64,000 nt of DNA from Rhodospirillaceae bacterium (lineage in GTDB: Bacteria > Pseudomonadota > Alphaproteobacteria > GCA-2731375): positions 1 to 64,000 of the forward strand of contig JABIWH010000039.1 of NCBI GenBank assembly GCA_018701215.1. The letters run 5' to 3'. Shown here piece by piece: positions 1 through 7,614 of this stretch. Numbering within the stretch: position 1 is the stretch's first letter; the number at the start of each line of letters is the position of its first letter. A program made the position numbers and the translations under genes. The notes under the pieces were generated by a model. That model had not been told where the DNA came from and did not search any database. It saw only the letters and a list, made by a program, of their open reading frames with translations.

Positions 1-270
1 ATTAAAAGAATGCGCGCCAAATTCAATGTCTTGCCCTCAACTCCGGCTTATTGCCTTGTCCGGGGTGGCGCTTGTGCAAACAACGCCCACCACCGATCAG
101 GCAAATTAAACGCCGTACTCCAAATTATGGCCTCTTTTGTGCCTTCTCGTCAATAAGATCAATAAGTTACAAAATAATCTTAAAGAAAGTATTGAGAAAG
201 GAAATATCCAGCCAGATCCTTCAGTTTCTCCATACGTACATATTTGGGCGGCTAAAACGCTTTATCCTTG
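1..270. other. AT-rich stretch without a recognised gene
   Basis: The left edge lies downstream of the prepilin peptidase gene on the minus strand. No frame here gives a recognisable protein, and it is visibly richer in A and T than its neighbours. No clear terminator or RNA gene was seen. Confidence 0.5.
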
Positions 271-765
271 TTAGACATTCAATATTGGCAACAGCGGGTA
301 AGCCACCAAACCCGCCAAGCCAATGGCAATTGCGTAGGGAACGTCGTGCTTTTTTTCGTGCAACTGCCGCAACGTGGCCATACCCGCAAGGGTGCTGGCC
401 AATGGCCGACGCCGATACAACAGCAATCCCAAGGCCAGAAAGCCGCCGGCCAGCGCGGTTAGTAAAAGGAATTCCAAAAGACGTTCCTGACCTGTCCACA
501 ATGTTGCCGCCGCCAATAATTTGCCATCGCCGCCGCCGATGATTTTCACGGCGAACATGACGACCGCGACCAGCAAAGCCAGCATACCCAAGGCGAAAGC
601 CCAGAGGATCTGCTGCCAGGTAAAGCCGGCGCTGAGCGCCGCCAACGGATAGGTCAGCACCAAGATCAATGGCAGGCTGTTGGGAATATTGAAGGTGCGG
701 AAATCGGCGACCATGGCCAAAATCATGACCACGGGAAAAACCAACGACAGCGTCATTGTCACCAT
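271..765 (-). CDS. cpaA: A24-family prepilin peptidase (CpaA/TadV-like)
   Basis: Inner-membrane aspartyl peptidase that would cut the leader from the Flp pilin made by the next gene upstream. The 164-residue product is almost entirely hydrophobic. It carries the two family aspartates: D21 in MVADFRTF and D80 in the GxGD motif GGGDGK. The start was set at ATG 765 because the longer frame to 846 only adds a polar, unrelated N-terminus. It lies about 140 bp downstream of flp on the same strand, as in Tad loci. It lacks the N-terminal methylase domain of PilD-type enzymes, which is usual for CpaA. Family assignment is firm; the exact start is less so. Confidence 0.88.
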   Translation of the reverse strand: MVTMTLSLVFPVVMILAMVADFRTFNIPNSLPLILVLTYPLAALSAGFTWQQILWAFALGMLALLVAVVMFAVKIIGGGDGKLLAAATLWTGQERLLEFLLLTALAGGFLALGLLLYRRRPLASTLAGMATLRQLHEKKHDVPYAIAIGLAGLVAYPLLPILNV

Positions 766-906
766 GATGTGAAATCCGCATTCCCAACCCGCATCCCGCC
801 TTAACCAGCCGGGGTGCAAACGATATGGCCAATTGCTGAAAAACAATGCCGGGGTGCTGCATGGCAGTCACCCCGGCTTGTCTTGCAACATTCGGTGCAA
901 CGCTGA

Positions 907-1110
907 TTAGTTCGCGTTGGACAACTGAGACTGGATGTCTTCAAAGAAGCCCTTCACCTCGTCGCCCAAGGCGAACACGGCGGCGATAATGGCAACAGCG
1001 ATGCCGGCGGCGATTAGGCCATACTCGATGGCGGTGGCGCCAGAGCTATCCTGGCAGAATTCCTTCAGATCAGTTACGCGTGTCTGTACTTTAGTGATGA
1101 GACCCAACAT
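907..1110 (-). CDS. flp: Flp-type pilin (Tad pilus major subunit)
   Basis: The 67-residue protein has the class IVb pilin layout. A short charged leader ends in a glycine, the processing site reads G-ATAIEYGLIAA with the Flp glutamate-tyrosine pair, and one hydrophobic helix of about 20 residues (AGIAVAIIAAVFAL) follows. The prepilin peptidase downstream is the expected processing enzyme. An AGGAGG-like ribosome site lies just before the ATG. The gene is preceded by about 400 bp of non-coding DNA with a CRP-like palindrome and repeated TGGCAT words, so it may be separately regulated. The rest of the Tad machinery is not in this window. Confidence 0.93.
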   Translation of the reverse strand: MLGLITKVQTRVTDLKEFCQDSSGATAIEYGLIAAGIAVAIIAAVFALGDEVKGFFEDIQSQLSNAN

Positions 1111-1148
1111 TATGAGGTCCTCCTGGTTAATTGTCCGGTTCGCAGCAG

Positions 1149-1209
1149 TGGCATGCTACGGGCGTGGCATCGTACCTTGGCATTATCGTGTCGGATTCTG
1201 CCGTGGCAT
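1149..1209. promoter_or_regulatory. Cluster of four TGGCAT words upstream of flp
   Basis: TGGCAT occurs at 1149-1154, 1165-1170, 1178-1183 and 1204-1209, all in the same orientation, 39 to 99 bp before the flp start codon. Start-to-start spacings are 16, 13 and 26 bases. This could be a binding-site array or part of the 5' leader. No matching regulator was identified. Confidence 0.3.
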
Positions 1210-1304
1210 GTATACCGCCAACCCTGGAAATTTATTGCCGGTTAAGACAATTTCCTTTTGCTGGCGGCGTAACAGACATATACGAATGGCCTCCTCTGCT
1301 CGCA

Positions 1305-1320
1305 AGTGATCCATATCACA
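1305..1320. promoter_or_regulatory. CRP-like palindrome upstream of flp
   Basis: On the minus strand the sequence reads TGTGATATGGATCACT. This is a GTGAT-N4-ATCAC palindrome equal to the core of the classical cAMP-receptor-protein site. Its centre lies about 200 bp upstream of the flp ATG. FNR-type sites have a related spacing but TTGAT arms, so CRP fits better. Binding is inferred from sequence only. Confidence 0.45.
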
Positions 1321-1515
1321 ACAAGCATTGATGAATGGTAGGACATCGAATCATCAAAGTTTATGCGATTCAGTGTCTGCAGATCAAAGGAAAAACGAAT
1401 AAATTTGGCCGTTTATCTTTGTCATGGCCTTACGATCCACTGTTTTGGTTTATTTTTTGTTAAGACTGTTTTTGTTTTTGGGCGAAAAAAAAGATTCTGT
1501 ATTTGGCAGACTTAC

Positions 1516-2514
1516 TCAGCCCCATAGCTCCGGCGTGGGGCCGGAGACGAAGCTATCGCCGTAGATCAGCGCGGCATCGCGGTCCTTGGCCAATAATAAC
1601 GGTCCATCCAGGTCCACATAGTCGGCCAGACTGGCCAGCAATATGGCCGGCGCCATGGCCAGGGAGGTTCCCAGCATACAGCCAACCATGACGCCGAAGC
1701 CGCGCCGCTTGGCCTCTCTGGTCAGGATCAGGCCCTCGGTCAGGCCGCCGCTTTTGTCCAGTTTGACGTTGACCATATCGTAGCGTCCGGCCAGGGCGTC
1801 CAGATCGGCGCTGACGTGGCAGGATTCATCGGCACAGATCGGCACGGGGTGTGCGCAATCCGATAGCATTCGATCGCTGCCGCTGGGCAGGGGCTGCTCA
1901 ATCAGCTCTACCCCAAGTTCGGCCAGGGCGGTTGAAAACGGCAAAAACATTTCCGGCGCCCAGGCCTCGTTGGCATCGACGATCAGACGGCTATCGGGGG
2001 CCGCTTGCCGTACCGCCGCAACCCGTTCGGGATCACCGTCGCCACCCAGCTTTAACTTCAACAGACGGTGGTCCTTGGCGCCATGGGCCGCATTTGCCAT
2101 CTCGTCCGGGCTGCCCAGGCTTAGGGTATAGGCGGTCAACAGATCGGGGGGCGGGGCCAGATCGGCTAGTTCCCAGGCCCGCCGGCCGCTCATCTTCGCC
2201 TCCAGGTCGAACAGGGCGCAGTCAAGGGCGTTGCGGGCCGCACCGGGCGCCAGGGCCTGGTTCAATTCAGCGCGGCAGGCGCTGCCGCCTTCGCCCCCCT
2301 GCGCGATAAGCGGGCCCATGGCCTCGATTTGCTGGCGGACCGAGGCCATGCTCTCGCCATAATGGGCATAGGGTACGCATTCGCCCCGGCCTTTATGGGC
2401 GCCGTCGACGATTTCCGCCACCATGACGTGAATTTCCGTGCGGCTGCCCCGCGAAATCGTAAAACTGCCCGCGATTGGAAAGGTGTCTTCATAAATCCGC
2501 AGGGTTCGCGTCAT
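1516..2514 (-). CDS. dgcA: Enolase-superfamily racemase, DgcA-type (N-acetyl-D-glutamate racemase or dipeptide epimerase)
   Basis: This 332-residue enolase-superfamily protein has the expected active-site set: KxK at K153/K155 (LKLKLGG), metal ligands D180 (VDANEAW), E206 (IEQPL) and D229 (ADES), and the later lysine in NVKLDKSGGL. The closing barrel reads DLDGPLLL. The family includes L-Ala-D/L-Glu epimerases. Next to dgcN, the better reading is the DgcA racemase that turns N-acetyl-D-glutamate into the L form during D-glutamate catabolism. An AGCGGAGG ribosome site precedes the ATG. It lies 11 bp after dgcN in an apparent operon. Substrate is inferred from context. Confidence 0.82.
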   Translation of the reverse strand: MTRTLRIYEDTFPIAGSFTISRGSRTEIHVMVAEIVDGAHKGRGECVPYAHYGESMASVRQQIEAMGPLIAQGGEGGSACRAELNQALAPGAARNALDCALFDLEAKMSGRRAWELADLAPPPDLLTAYTLSLGSPDEMANAAHGAKDHRLLKLKLGGDGDPERVAAVRQAAPDSRLIVDANEAWAPEMFLPFSTALAELGVELIEQPLPSGSDRMLSDCAHPVPICADESCHVSADLDALAGRYDMVNVKLDKSGGLTEGLILTREAKRRGFGVMVGCMLGTSLAMAPAILLASLADYVDLDGPLLLAKDRDAALIYGDSFVSGPTPELWG

Positions 2515-2525
2515 GGCAGCCTCCG

Positions 2526-3521
2526 CTAAAGATGATCCAGCAAGCCGTCGGCGCCGCCGCGCATGACGTCCAGGCAGGGCAACGATAATTTAGCGGAAAT
2601 TTCCGCCAAATAGTCCGCCGCCGCCGCGTCGGACAGGGCCGATGTATTGACCGAAACACCTAGCATGCGGACGGCTGGATTGGTCAACCGGGCATTGGCC
2701 AGGTTCAGGGCGATACAGTCGGCCAGATCGGGGATCGGGTAATGTGGCAGGCCGCGCATGTGGGTGCGCGTGGGCTCGTGGCACAGCACCAGCAGATCCG
2801 GCTGGGCACCATGCATCAGGCCCAGGGAAACCCCGGCATAAGAAGCGTGGAACAGGCTGCCCTGGCCTTCAATCAAGTCCCAATGATCGGCATCATTGTC
2901 CGGAGAGAGCCATTCCGCCGCGCCCGAGATGAAATCCGCGATCACCGCATCGATTGCGGCGCCGCGTTCCGCGATCAGAACGCCGGTCTGTCCGGTGGCG
3001 CAGAAATCGGCCTTCATGCCACGCGCCCGCATGGCCTTTTCGATGGCCAGGGCGGTGTATTTTTTGCCGCAGGAACAATCGGTACCGACGGTCAGCAGTC
3101 GCTTGCCGGTGCGTTTTTGACCCTTGCCGGTGGTGAATTCCTGTTCGCTGTGGCGTAAATCGTGCAGGTTTCGGCCATGCTTCACCGCCGCCTCGTTGAT
3201 GGCGGGAAAATCCTGCAAACGGCCATGCAGACCCGAAGCCAGATCCAACCCTTGGGCCAGTGCATCACAGATCGCGTCGGTCCAGGTATCGGGCATGAAA
3301 CCGCCGGAGTTGACCACGCCAATAACAAGCGTCTTGGCGCCCAGGCGGAGCGCCTCGGCGACGTCGACGTCCTTGAGGCCGGTATCGGCGCCGCAACCGG
3401 GCAGGCGCAGTTGCCCGACACACCACTCAGGCCGCCAGTCCGCGATGCCCGTGGCCGTCTTTGCCGCCAACTGATCCGGCGCGTCGCCCAAAAACAAAAG
3501 ATATGGTTTCTCGATCGTCAT
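2526..3521 (-). CDS. dgcN: DUF1611-family protein, DgcN-type (D-glutamate N-acetyltransferase)
   Basis: The 331-residue protein has an N-terminal Rossmann-like half and a C-terminal P-loop domain beginning near residue 146 with GTDCSCGKKYTA. This is the layout of DUF1611 proteins, once treated as putative NTPases. Members paired with DgcA have been described as DgcN, which acetylates the amino group of D-glutamate before racemisation. Other motifs, EGQGSLFH and CHEPTRTHMRGLPHYP, are typical of the family. It sits between the gamma-carbonic-anhydrase-like gene and dgcA, 15 and 11 bp apart. Family assignment is firm; the precise reaction is inferred from the dgcA pairing. Confidence 0.82.
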   Translation of the reverse strand: MTIEKPYLLFLGDAPDQLAAKTATGIADWRPEWCVGQLRLPGCGADTGLKDVDVAEALRLGAKTLVIGVVNSGGFMPDTWTDAICDALAQGLDLASGLHGRLQDFPAINEAAVKHGRNLHDLRHSEQEFTTGKGQKRTGKRLLTVGTDCSCGKKYTALAIEKAMRARGMKADFCATGQTGVLIAERGAAIDAVIADFISGAAEWLSPDNDADHWDLIEGQGSLFHASYAGVSLGLMHGAQPDLLVLCHEPTRTHMRGLPHYPIPDLADCIALNLANARLTNPAVRMLGVSVNTSALSDAAAADYLAEISAKLSLPCLDVMRGGADGLLDHL

Positions 3522-3536
3522 GTTTTCAATCCCGGC

Positions 3537-4127
3537 TTAGCGTCCCGCTTCCATCGCTGCCAGCTCCGCCTCGAGCCTGGCCTGTTCAGCCTTTCTGGCC
3601 GCCTGGAATTCCGCGCTGTCCCAAAGTCTGTGTTCGCCCCTGGCGTAGGCCAGGCCGTTGTGGTGATAGGAATAGGCGTTGATCCGATTGGCGACAAAAT
3701 TATTGCGTGATTTCACCACGACGCCGGGTACGCCTGCAACGATGGAGTTATCCGGAATCTTGCTTCCGGCGGTGACAATGCAATGGGGAGCGACAATACA
3801 GTTGTCGCCGATCACCGCGCCGTCCATCACCGTGGCGTTGATGCCGACCAGGCAATTGTCGCCGATGGTGGCGCCGTGCACCGTGGCCCGGTGCGCGATT
3901 GAGGTATGGCAGCCGATGATCGCGCCTTGCCCGCCGCCGATATGGAGCAGGGCGAAATCCTGCAGATTGCTGAAGGGGCCGATAACATGCTCGCGCGCCT
4001 CGGCCCGCATGACCACGCGGGGCCACAGCGAAACGCCTTCGCCGATATGCGCCTTGCCAAAAATTTCCACCGTCTCATGCACAAAGGCTGGCTTGTCGAG
4101 CTGAACCAGGGGGCCGAATTTTTGCAA
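3537..4127 (-). CDS. Gamma-carbonic-anhydrase-like hexapeptide-repeat protein
   Basis: The protein is a left-handed beta-helix of hexapeptide repeats, followed by a C-terminal helix rich in Ala and Glu. The gamma-carbonic-anhydrase zinc histidines are present in LLHIGG and SIAHRATVHG, as is the glutamine in SNLQD. The usual Asp in the VVIRGD segment is replaced by Glu (VVMRAE). No ATG opens the frame. A TTG at 4127 follows GGAG with nine-base spacing and is preferred; a TTG at 4142 is possible. Members act as carbonic anhydrases or acyltransferase-like proteins. Its place before dgcN-dgcA hints at a link with acyl-amino-acid metabolism, which is unproven. Confidence 0.75.
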   Translation of the reverse strand: MQKFGPLVQLDKPAFVHETVEIFGKAHIGEGVSLWPRVVMRAEAREHVIGPFSNLQDFALLHIGGGQGAIIGCHTSIAHRATVHGATIGDNCLVGINATVMDGAVIGDNCIVAPHCIVTAGSKIPDNSIVAGVPGVVVKSRNNFVANRINAYSYHHNGLAYARGEHRLWDSAEFQAARKAEQARLEAELAAMEAGR

Positions 4128-4182
4128 AACGCTACACTCCAAATCTCTCGCTAGGGACTAATTTCACGGCTTGAGATTGCGA

Positions 4183-5754
4183 CTAATTGGCGGCATCGAA
4201 CAGCTTGTCGGCGGCGCTATCGCCGCCATAACCTGGGCCGACTTGCGTGCCCTTGCGTAACGCCACCTGCCGGGCCTGCCAGAAGGCAGCTTTCAGGCCG
4301 GTGTAATAATCGATGGAGTTCTCCCGCAACTCGTCCAATGGCTCCAGCAATCTCTCCCGCCTGACCACCCCCCTGGCGGCGGCAACCGCCAGGCTCTCGG
4401 TGCCGCTCAGCAAATAGCTCATCGGCTGGAACACAATGTCCACGATTTTGCCAGCCGCGCCACGGCTGCTGGCCGGGCCAAGCAGCGGCAGTACCAGATA
4501 GGGCCCGGGGCCGACGTCATAGCTGTGCAGGGTTTGGCCAAAGTCCGCGTGATGGCGTTCCATATCCAAGGTTTTCGCGGGGTCGAACAGGCCCAGCAGG
4601 CCGACGGTGGAATTGATGCCGAAACGGCCAAGGGTGATTCCGGCATCCATGAGGTCGCCTTGCAGCAGATCGTTGATTGCGATGACGGGTGCGTCAAGGT
4701 TCAGAAAGAACCTACGGACCGCCAGGATTACCGGATCAGGCAGAATCCAGTTGTAGGCGATGGCAAGGGGGCGCAACACCACCAGATCGACCGTATCGTT
4801 GAAAGCGAAGATAATCCGGTTCACGGGCTCGATCGGATCACCGAGTTCCAGATCGGTTTCATCCGCGCTGTCCATCGGCCGCAGCCCGCCTGGCGCGGCG
4901 AACGGACGCGGAGCGGTTGCCCGCGCCACGATCGGTTGTACGATGGTGGGCTGCCTTATGGCGGGGACCGCCCTGACGACGGGCGGCTGTACGATAGCGG
5001 CCCTGACGGTGCGTTTCGGCAAGATGGCCGCGGGCGGCGCCCGCATCGCGGGCACCCGCGCCAGGGGAAGCTGCCCTCTGGGCGCGCGGGCGGTAGCATT
5101 GGCGATATGGGGGGCAAAGCCGGGATAGGCCGACTGCACTGCGTTGACGACGGCGATCTCGCCACCGGGCGCGGCGGCAATGGCGCGGCTCATGACTTCA
5201 TCAATCGCTCCGGGATTACCGGCAATGGCCGAAATTGCCCAGGCGGCGGCCCTTGCCGCCTGGGCGTTGCCGCGCTTGGCGATGGCATCAACGCGCAAGG
5301 TGCGGTTTTCCAGCACGGCCGTTGCCGATGGCCATATAACCGGTTGAACCATTCCCCCCGCCCCTGGTCGGCCCATCGCGGTGCCGCCCGCAAGTCCGGC
5401 GGCATGGGCGATCTGGCCAGCAAAGCCGGGAAAGGCGATCATCGCCTGTTGCGCAATGCCCGGGGCAACATGTGGTGCCGCCGACCTAAGGCCGGCCATG
5501 ATGGCGGGGATTTGCCGTGGCTGCCGGACGATTGATTGAATTACCAGGGGCGACAGTGCGGCGGCGACCCGGCGTTGGCGGATCTCTTCATTCCGCGCCC
5601 CGCTGCCAGCACTCAGTGCGGCGGCGGTGAAATAGTTGCCTAGGGCGGCTGCCGCGCCGCCTGAACCTCCCGCACTGGGCGCGGCCAAGGTGCCGCCAAC
5701 GCCCAGCAGGGCCGTCATCAACACGGCCGCCGCCGTCAAAACTCGTATCGTCAT
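4183..5754 (-). CDS. mlaA: MlaA/VacJ-domain protein with long repeated N-terminal extension
   Basis: The C-terminal 230 residues form an MlaA (VacJ) domain, with landmarks LGDPIEPVNRIIFAFND, RFGINSTVGLLGLFDP and VGPGPYLVLPLLGP. MlaA is the outer-membrane part of the Mla pathway that removes misplaced phospholipids and hands them to MlaC. About 290 residues precede it: a signal peptide ending near LAAPSAGG, two similar alanine-rich modules (each with a PGFA.QIA or PGFA.HIA core), and a proline-rich linker. The signal has no lipobox cysteine, unlike typical lipoprotein MlaA. ATG 5754 follows GGAGGGG and is preferred to the in-frame TTG at 5760. mlaC lies two genes upstream on the same strand. 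Confidence 0.85.
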   Translation of the reverse strand: MTIRVLTAAAVLMTALLGVGGTLAAPSAGGSGGAAAALGNYFTAAALSAGSGARNEEIRQRRVAAALSPLVIQSIVRQPRQIPAIMAGLRSAAPHVAPGIAQQAMIAFPGFAGQIAHAAGLAGGTAMGRPGAGGMVQPVIWPSATAVLENRTLRVDAIAKRGNAQAARAAAWAISAIAGNPGAIDEVMSRAIAAAPGGEIAVVNAVQSAYPGFAPHIANATARAPRGQLPLARVPAMRAPPAAILPKRTVRAAIVQPPVVRAVPAIRQPTIVQPIVARATAPRPFAAPGGLRPMDSADETDLELGDPIEPVNRIIFAFNDTVDLVVLRPLAIAYNWILPDPVILAVRRFFLNLDAPVIAINDLLQGDLMDAGITLGRFGINSTVGLLGLFDPAKTLDMERHHADFGQTLHSYDVGPGPYLVLPLLGPASSRGAAGKIVDIVFQPMSYLLSGTESLAVAAARGVVRRERLLEPLDELRENSIDYYTGLKAAFWQARQVALRKGTQVGPGYGGDSAADKLFDAAN

Positions 5755-5854
5755 TACCAATGCCCCTCCAAGCTGAGGCTACAGTAATGCGAAATGGCCG
5801 TTTGGGCCACTAGTGATCTGGGACTAGCAGGCCAAATATTCGCCCAAACGAGCC

Positions 5855-6724
5855 TTATTTGCCTTCCTTTATGGGGATGAAGCGGTCGATAAGCCGCGCG
5901 CCTTCCGCCCGCTGCTCTGGCGTGAGGCGCGAGGTCAAAACCTTCAGGTTCTCTCGCGCCTGCATATGGCCCTGACGGGCCGCCAGGCTCATCCATTTAA
6001 AGGCTTCGATGGCATCCGCCTCGACGCCCTGGCCCTTTGCGTACCGCGTCGCCAGATGGCTTTGCGCCTTGGCATAACCCTGTTCGGCGGCACGGTGGAA
6101 CCATCTAACCGAGAGCGCATGATCCTGCGCAACGCCGTCACCATCACGATAGGCCTTAGCCAGATTATACTGCGCCTTGTCCAGGCCGGTTTCCGCCGCC
6201 GCCTGGTATAAAGCCGCGGCCCGTTTGGCATCGGCGGCGACACCCAGGCCGTAATGGTACATCTTGCCGAGGGTATAGCGGGAGCGGTTCAAACCTGCCT
6301 CCGAAGCGCGTTCCAGCCAAAGCACCGCATCCTTATAGCTTTGCGCCACGCCATCACCGGCGATATAGGCATTGGCTAGATTGTGCTGGGCCAGGCGGAA
6401 GCCGCTTTCCGCTGATTGCCGCCACCATTTGACCGCCGTTTCCCGGTCCTGGGCCACGCCCTTGCCCTGATCGAACAGGATGCCGAGGTTGTATTGCGCC
6501 TTGGTGTGGCCGGCCTTTGCCAGGACCAGCCATTCCTGCGCGGCGGCGGCAAAATCTCCCCGTTGATAGGCCATGTATCCGGTCTTGAAGTCGGCCGCGC
6601 CGGCTGTCGAAACGGCGCCGACCATGGCGACGGCAAGAAACAGGCCGGCCCTGAGCAATTTCTCCGGCATTTGCAAGAACAGGGCCCGTAACGCACCGCG
6701 ATGAAACCGTGTGTTGGCACTCAT
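5855..6724 (-). CDS. Secreted Sel1-repeat protein
   Basis: The 289-residue protein starts with an N-terminal hydrophobic segment (LLRAGLFLAVAMVGAVSTAGA) that looks like a signal peptide. Five full Sel1-type TPR repeats follow, with flanking partial ones, each built on AQYNLG..Y..G.GVAQD..A..W...AAE.G. Such repeats are protein-interaction scaffolds, often in the periplasm. ATG 6724 follows GGGGGAGAT. The frame stays open upstream for 68 codons, but that DNA is repeat element C and should not be counted. Between mlaC and mlaA, it may serve the same envelope process, but no specific function can be read from it. Confidence 0.85.
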   Translation of the reverse strand: MSANTRFHRGALRALFLQMPEKLLRAGLFLAVAMVGAVSTAGAADFKTGYMAYQRGDFAAAAQEWLVLAKAGHTKAQYNLGILFDQGKGVAQDRETAVKWWRQSAESGFRLAQHNLANAYIAGDGVAQSYKDAVLWLERASEAGLNRSRYTLGKMYHYGLGVAADAKRAAALYQAAAETGLDKAQYNLAKAYRDGDGVAQDHALSVRWFHRAAEQGYAKAQSHLATRYAKGQGVEADAIEAFKWMSLAARQGHMQARENLKVLTSRLTPEQRAEGARLIDRFIPIKEGK

Positions 6725-6750
6725 ATCAATATCTCCCCCGTTTCCGCGCG

Positions 6751-6848
6751 CGTAATTCTTAACCAGACGGAGTCGCTGAAGCGACTTAAGTATTTGGTTC
6801 AATTGCTCTTTTTTCAAGAGTCTGAGCATATTTTGATAAATCATGCTA
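6751..6848 (-). repeat. Dispersed structured repeat, copy C
   Basis: This copy reads on the minus strand. It shares with copies A and B the core ATGCTCAGACTCTT, then AAAAGAGCAATTGAA and GCGACTCCG. It forms two small hairpins: CTCTT...AAGAG, and GTCGC-TTCA-GCGAC. It fills the gap between mlaC and the Sel1 gene, and its left end includes the mlaC TAG stop. Its right end has diverged from A and B. Confidence 0.75.
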
Positions 6849-7475
6849 GGATGCCACGCCGAATTTCTCGGTACGCGCGCGCAGGGTCTGCAATAAGCCC
6901 CGCATGCCCTGCCGCCGGACCACGGCATTGAACTCCGAACGCTGGGTGACGGCCATGGAAACCCCTTCGACCATGATGTCGATGATCTTATACTCGCCGT
7001 TCAGCGGCCGAACCCGCCAGTTGGCTTTGATCGGCGGTCCGCCCGGTTGCACAATATTGGTCTTTACCATGACATCTTTTTTGCCCGCCGTGCTGGCGCC
7101 CGCCACGCTGAAGGTTTCGCCGGAATAGCCGCCCATGCGGCGGCTGTACGACTTCAGAACGAACTCGGTGAACAACTTGATATAGTCGGCCCGCTCTTGC
7201 GGCGTTGCCTTGCGCCAATGCTTGCCCAGAACGAAACGCGCAATGAAGGGCATGTCGAAGCCGTTGGACAACAGCACGCGGAATTGTGCTTCCCGGGCCT
7301 CCATCTTGCCGCCGCTGGATTGCAAAATGGCGATAGCGCGCTGTGCCAGATCGCTGATGAAGGCCGATGCGCCCTTAACCGCTTCCGGCGAAGCCGCCGC
7401 GAAAAGCAATCCCGGTACCGCCAAAGTGGCGCCGATTGCAGTGCTTCCCAGTAGAAATTTCCGGCGTGATGGCAA
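6846..7475 (-). CDS. mlaC: MlaC-type periplasmic phospholipid-binding protein
   Basis: The 209-residue protein belongs to the MlaC/Ttg2D family, which carries phospholipid between MlaA and the MlaFED complex. Family landmarks are FDMPFIARFVLGKHWRKATP, the segment ending FVLKSYSRRMG, and the C-terminal VEGVSMAVTQRSEF. The N-terminus SRRKFLLG plus a hydrophobic stretch resembles a twin-arginine signal. The start is a TTG with a strong GAGGAG seven bases upstream. The gene is bracketed by repeat copies A (5' side) and C (3' side) in opposite orientations. Its partner ABC genes lie about 16 kb away at 23.7-27.3 kb. Confidence 0.9.
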   Translation of the reverse strand: MPSRRKFLLGSTAIGATLAVPGLLFAAASPEAVKGASAFISDLAQRAIAILQSSGGKMEAREAQFRVLLSNGFDMPFIARFVLGKHWRKATPQERADYIKLFTEFVLKSYSRRMGGYSGETFSVAGASTAGKKDVMVKTNIVQPGGPPIKANWRVRPLNGEYKIIDIMVEGVSMAVTQRSEFNAVVRRQGMRGLLQTLRARTEKFGVAS

Positions 7476-7520
7476 AGTATGTCTCCTCGTACTTGGTTAC
7501 CCGCGGCCCGCTGGAGCGCA

Positions 7521-7614
7521 TTTCAAGAATATGTGCTCAGGCTCTTAAGAATAGAGCAATTGAACCAATTACTTAAGTCGCAAATGCGGCTCCGATTAAT
7601 TGAAAATTGCGCTA
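7521..7614 (+). repeat. Dispersed structured repeat, copy A
   Basis: Plus-oriented copy between mlaC and the HtrA-like gene. It contains ATGTGCTCAGGCTCTT, TAGAGCAATTGAACCAATT, ACTTAAGTCGC, and GCTCCGATTAATTG followed by AAAATTGCGCTA. GAGCAATT and its partner AATTGCGC close an imperfect stem of about 28 bp. The final CTA is the TAG stop codon of the HtrA-like gene. Confidence 0.8.

Larger units (their letters stand above)
1111..1515. other. Long upstream region of flp, no gene
   Basis: About 405 bp between the flp start and the dgcA stop. No credible coding frame exists. The part near 1440-1500 is strongly T- and A-rich. It contains the CRP-like site and the TGGCAT cluster listed separately, so it probably carries the flp promoter and a long 5' region. 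Confidence 0.6.

Noticed and set aside
4525..5535. 336-codon open frame antisense to the MlaA fusion gene
   Set aside because: It gives a low-complexity Gly/Arg/Asp-rich product and has no ribosome site. The minus-strand gene has a signal peptide and a clear MlaA domain.
6725..6928. N-terminal extension of the Sel1-repeat protein
   Set aside because: The extra 68 codons are encoded by repeat element C. A good ribosome site and signal peptide follow at ATG 6724.
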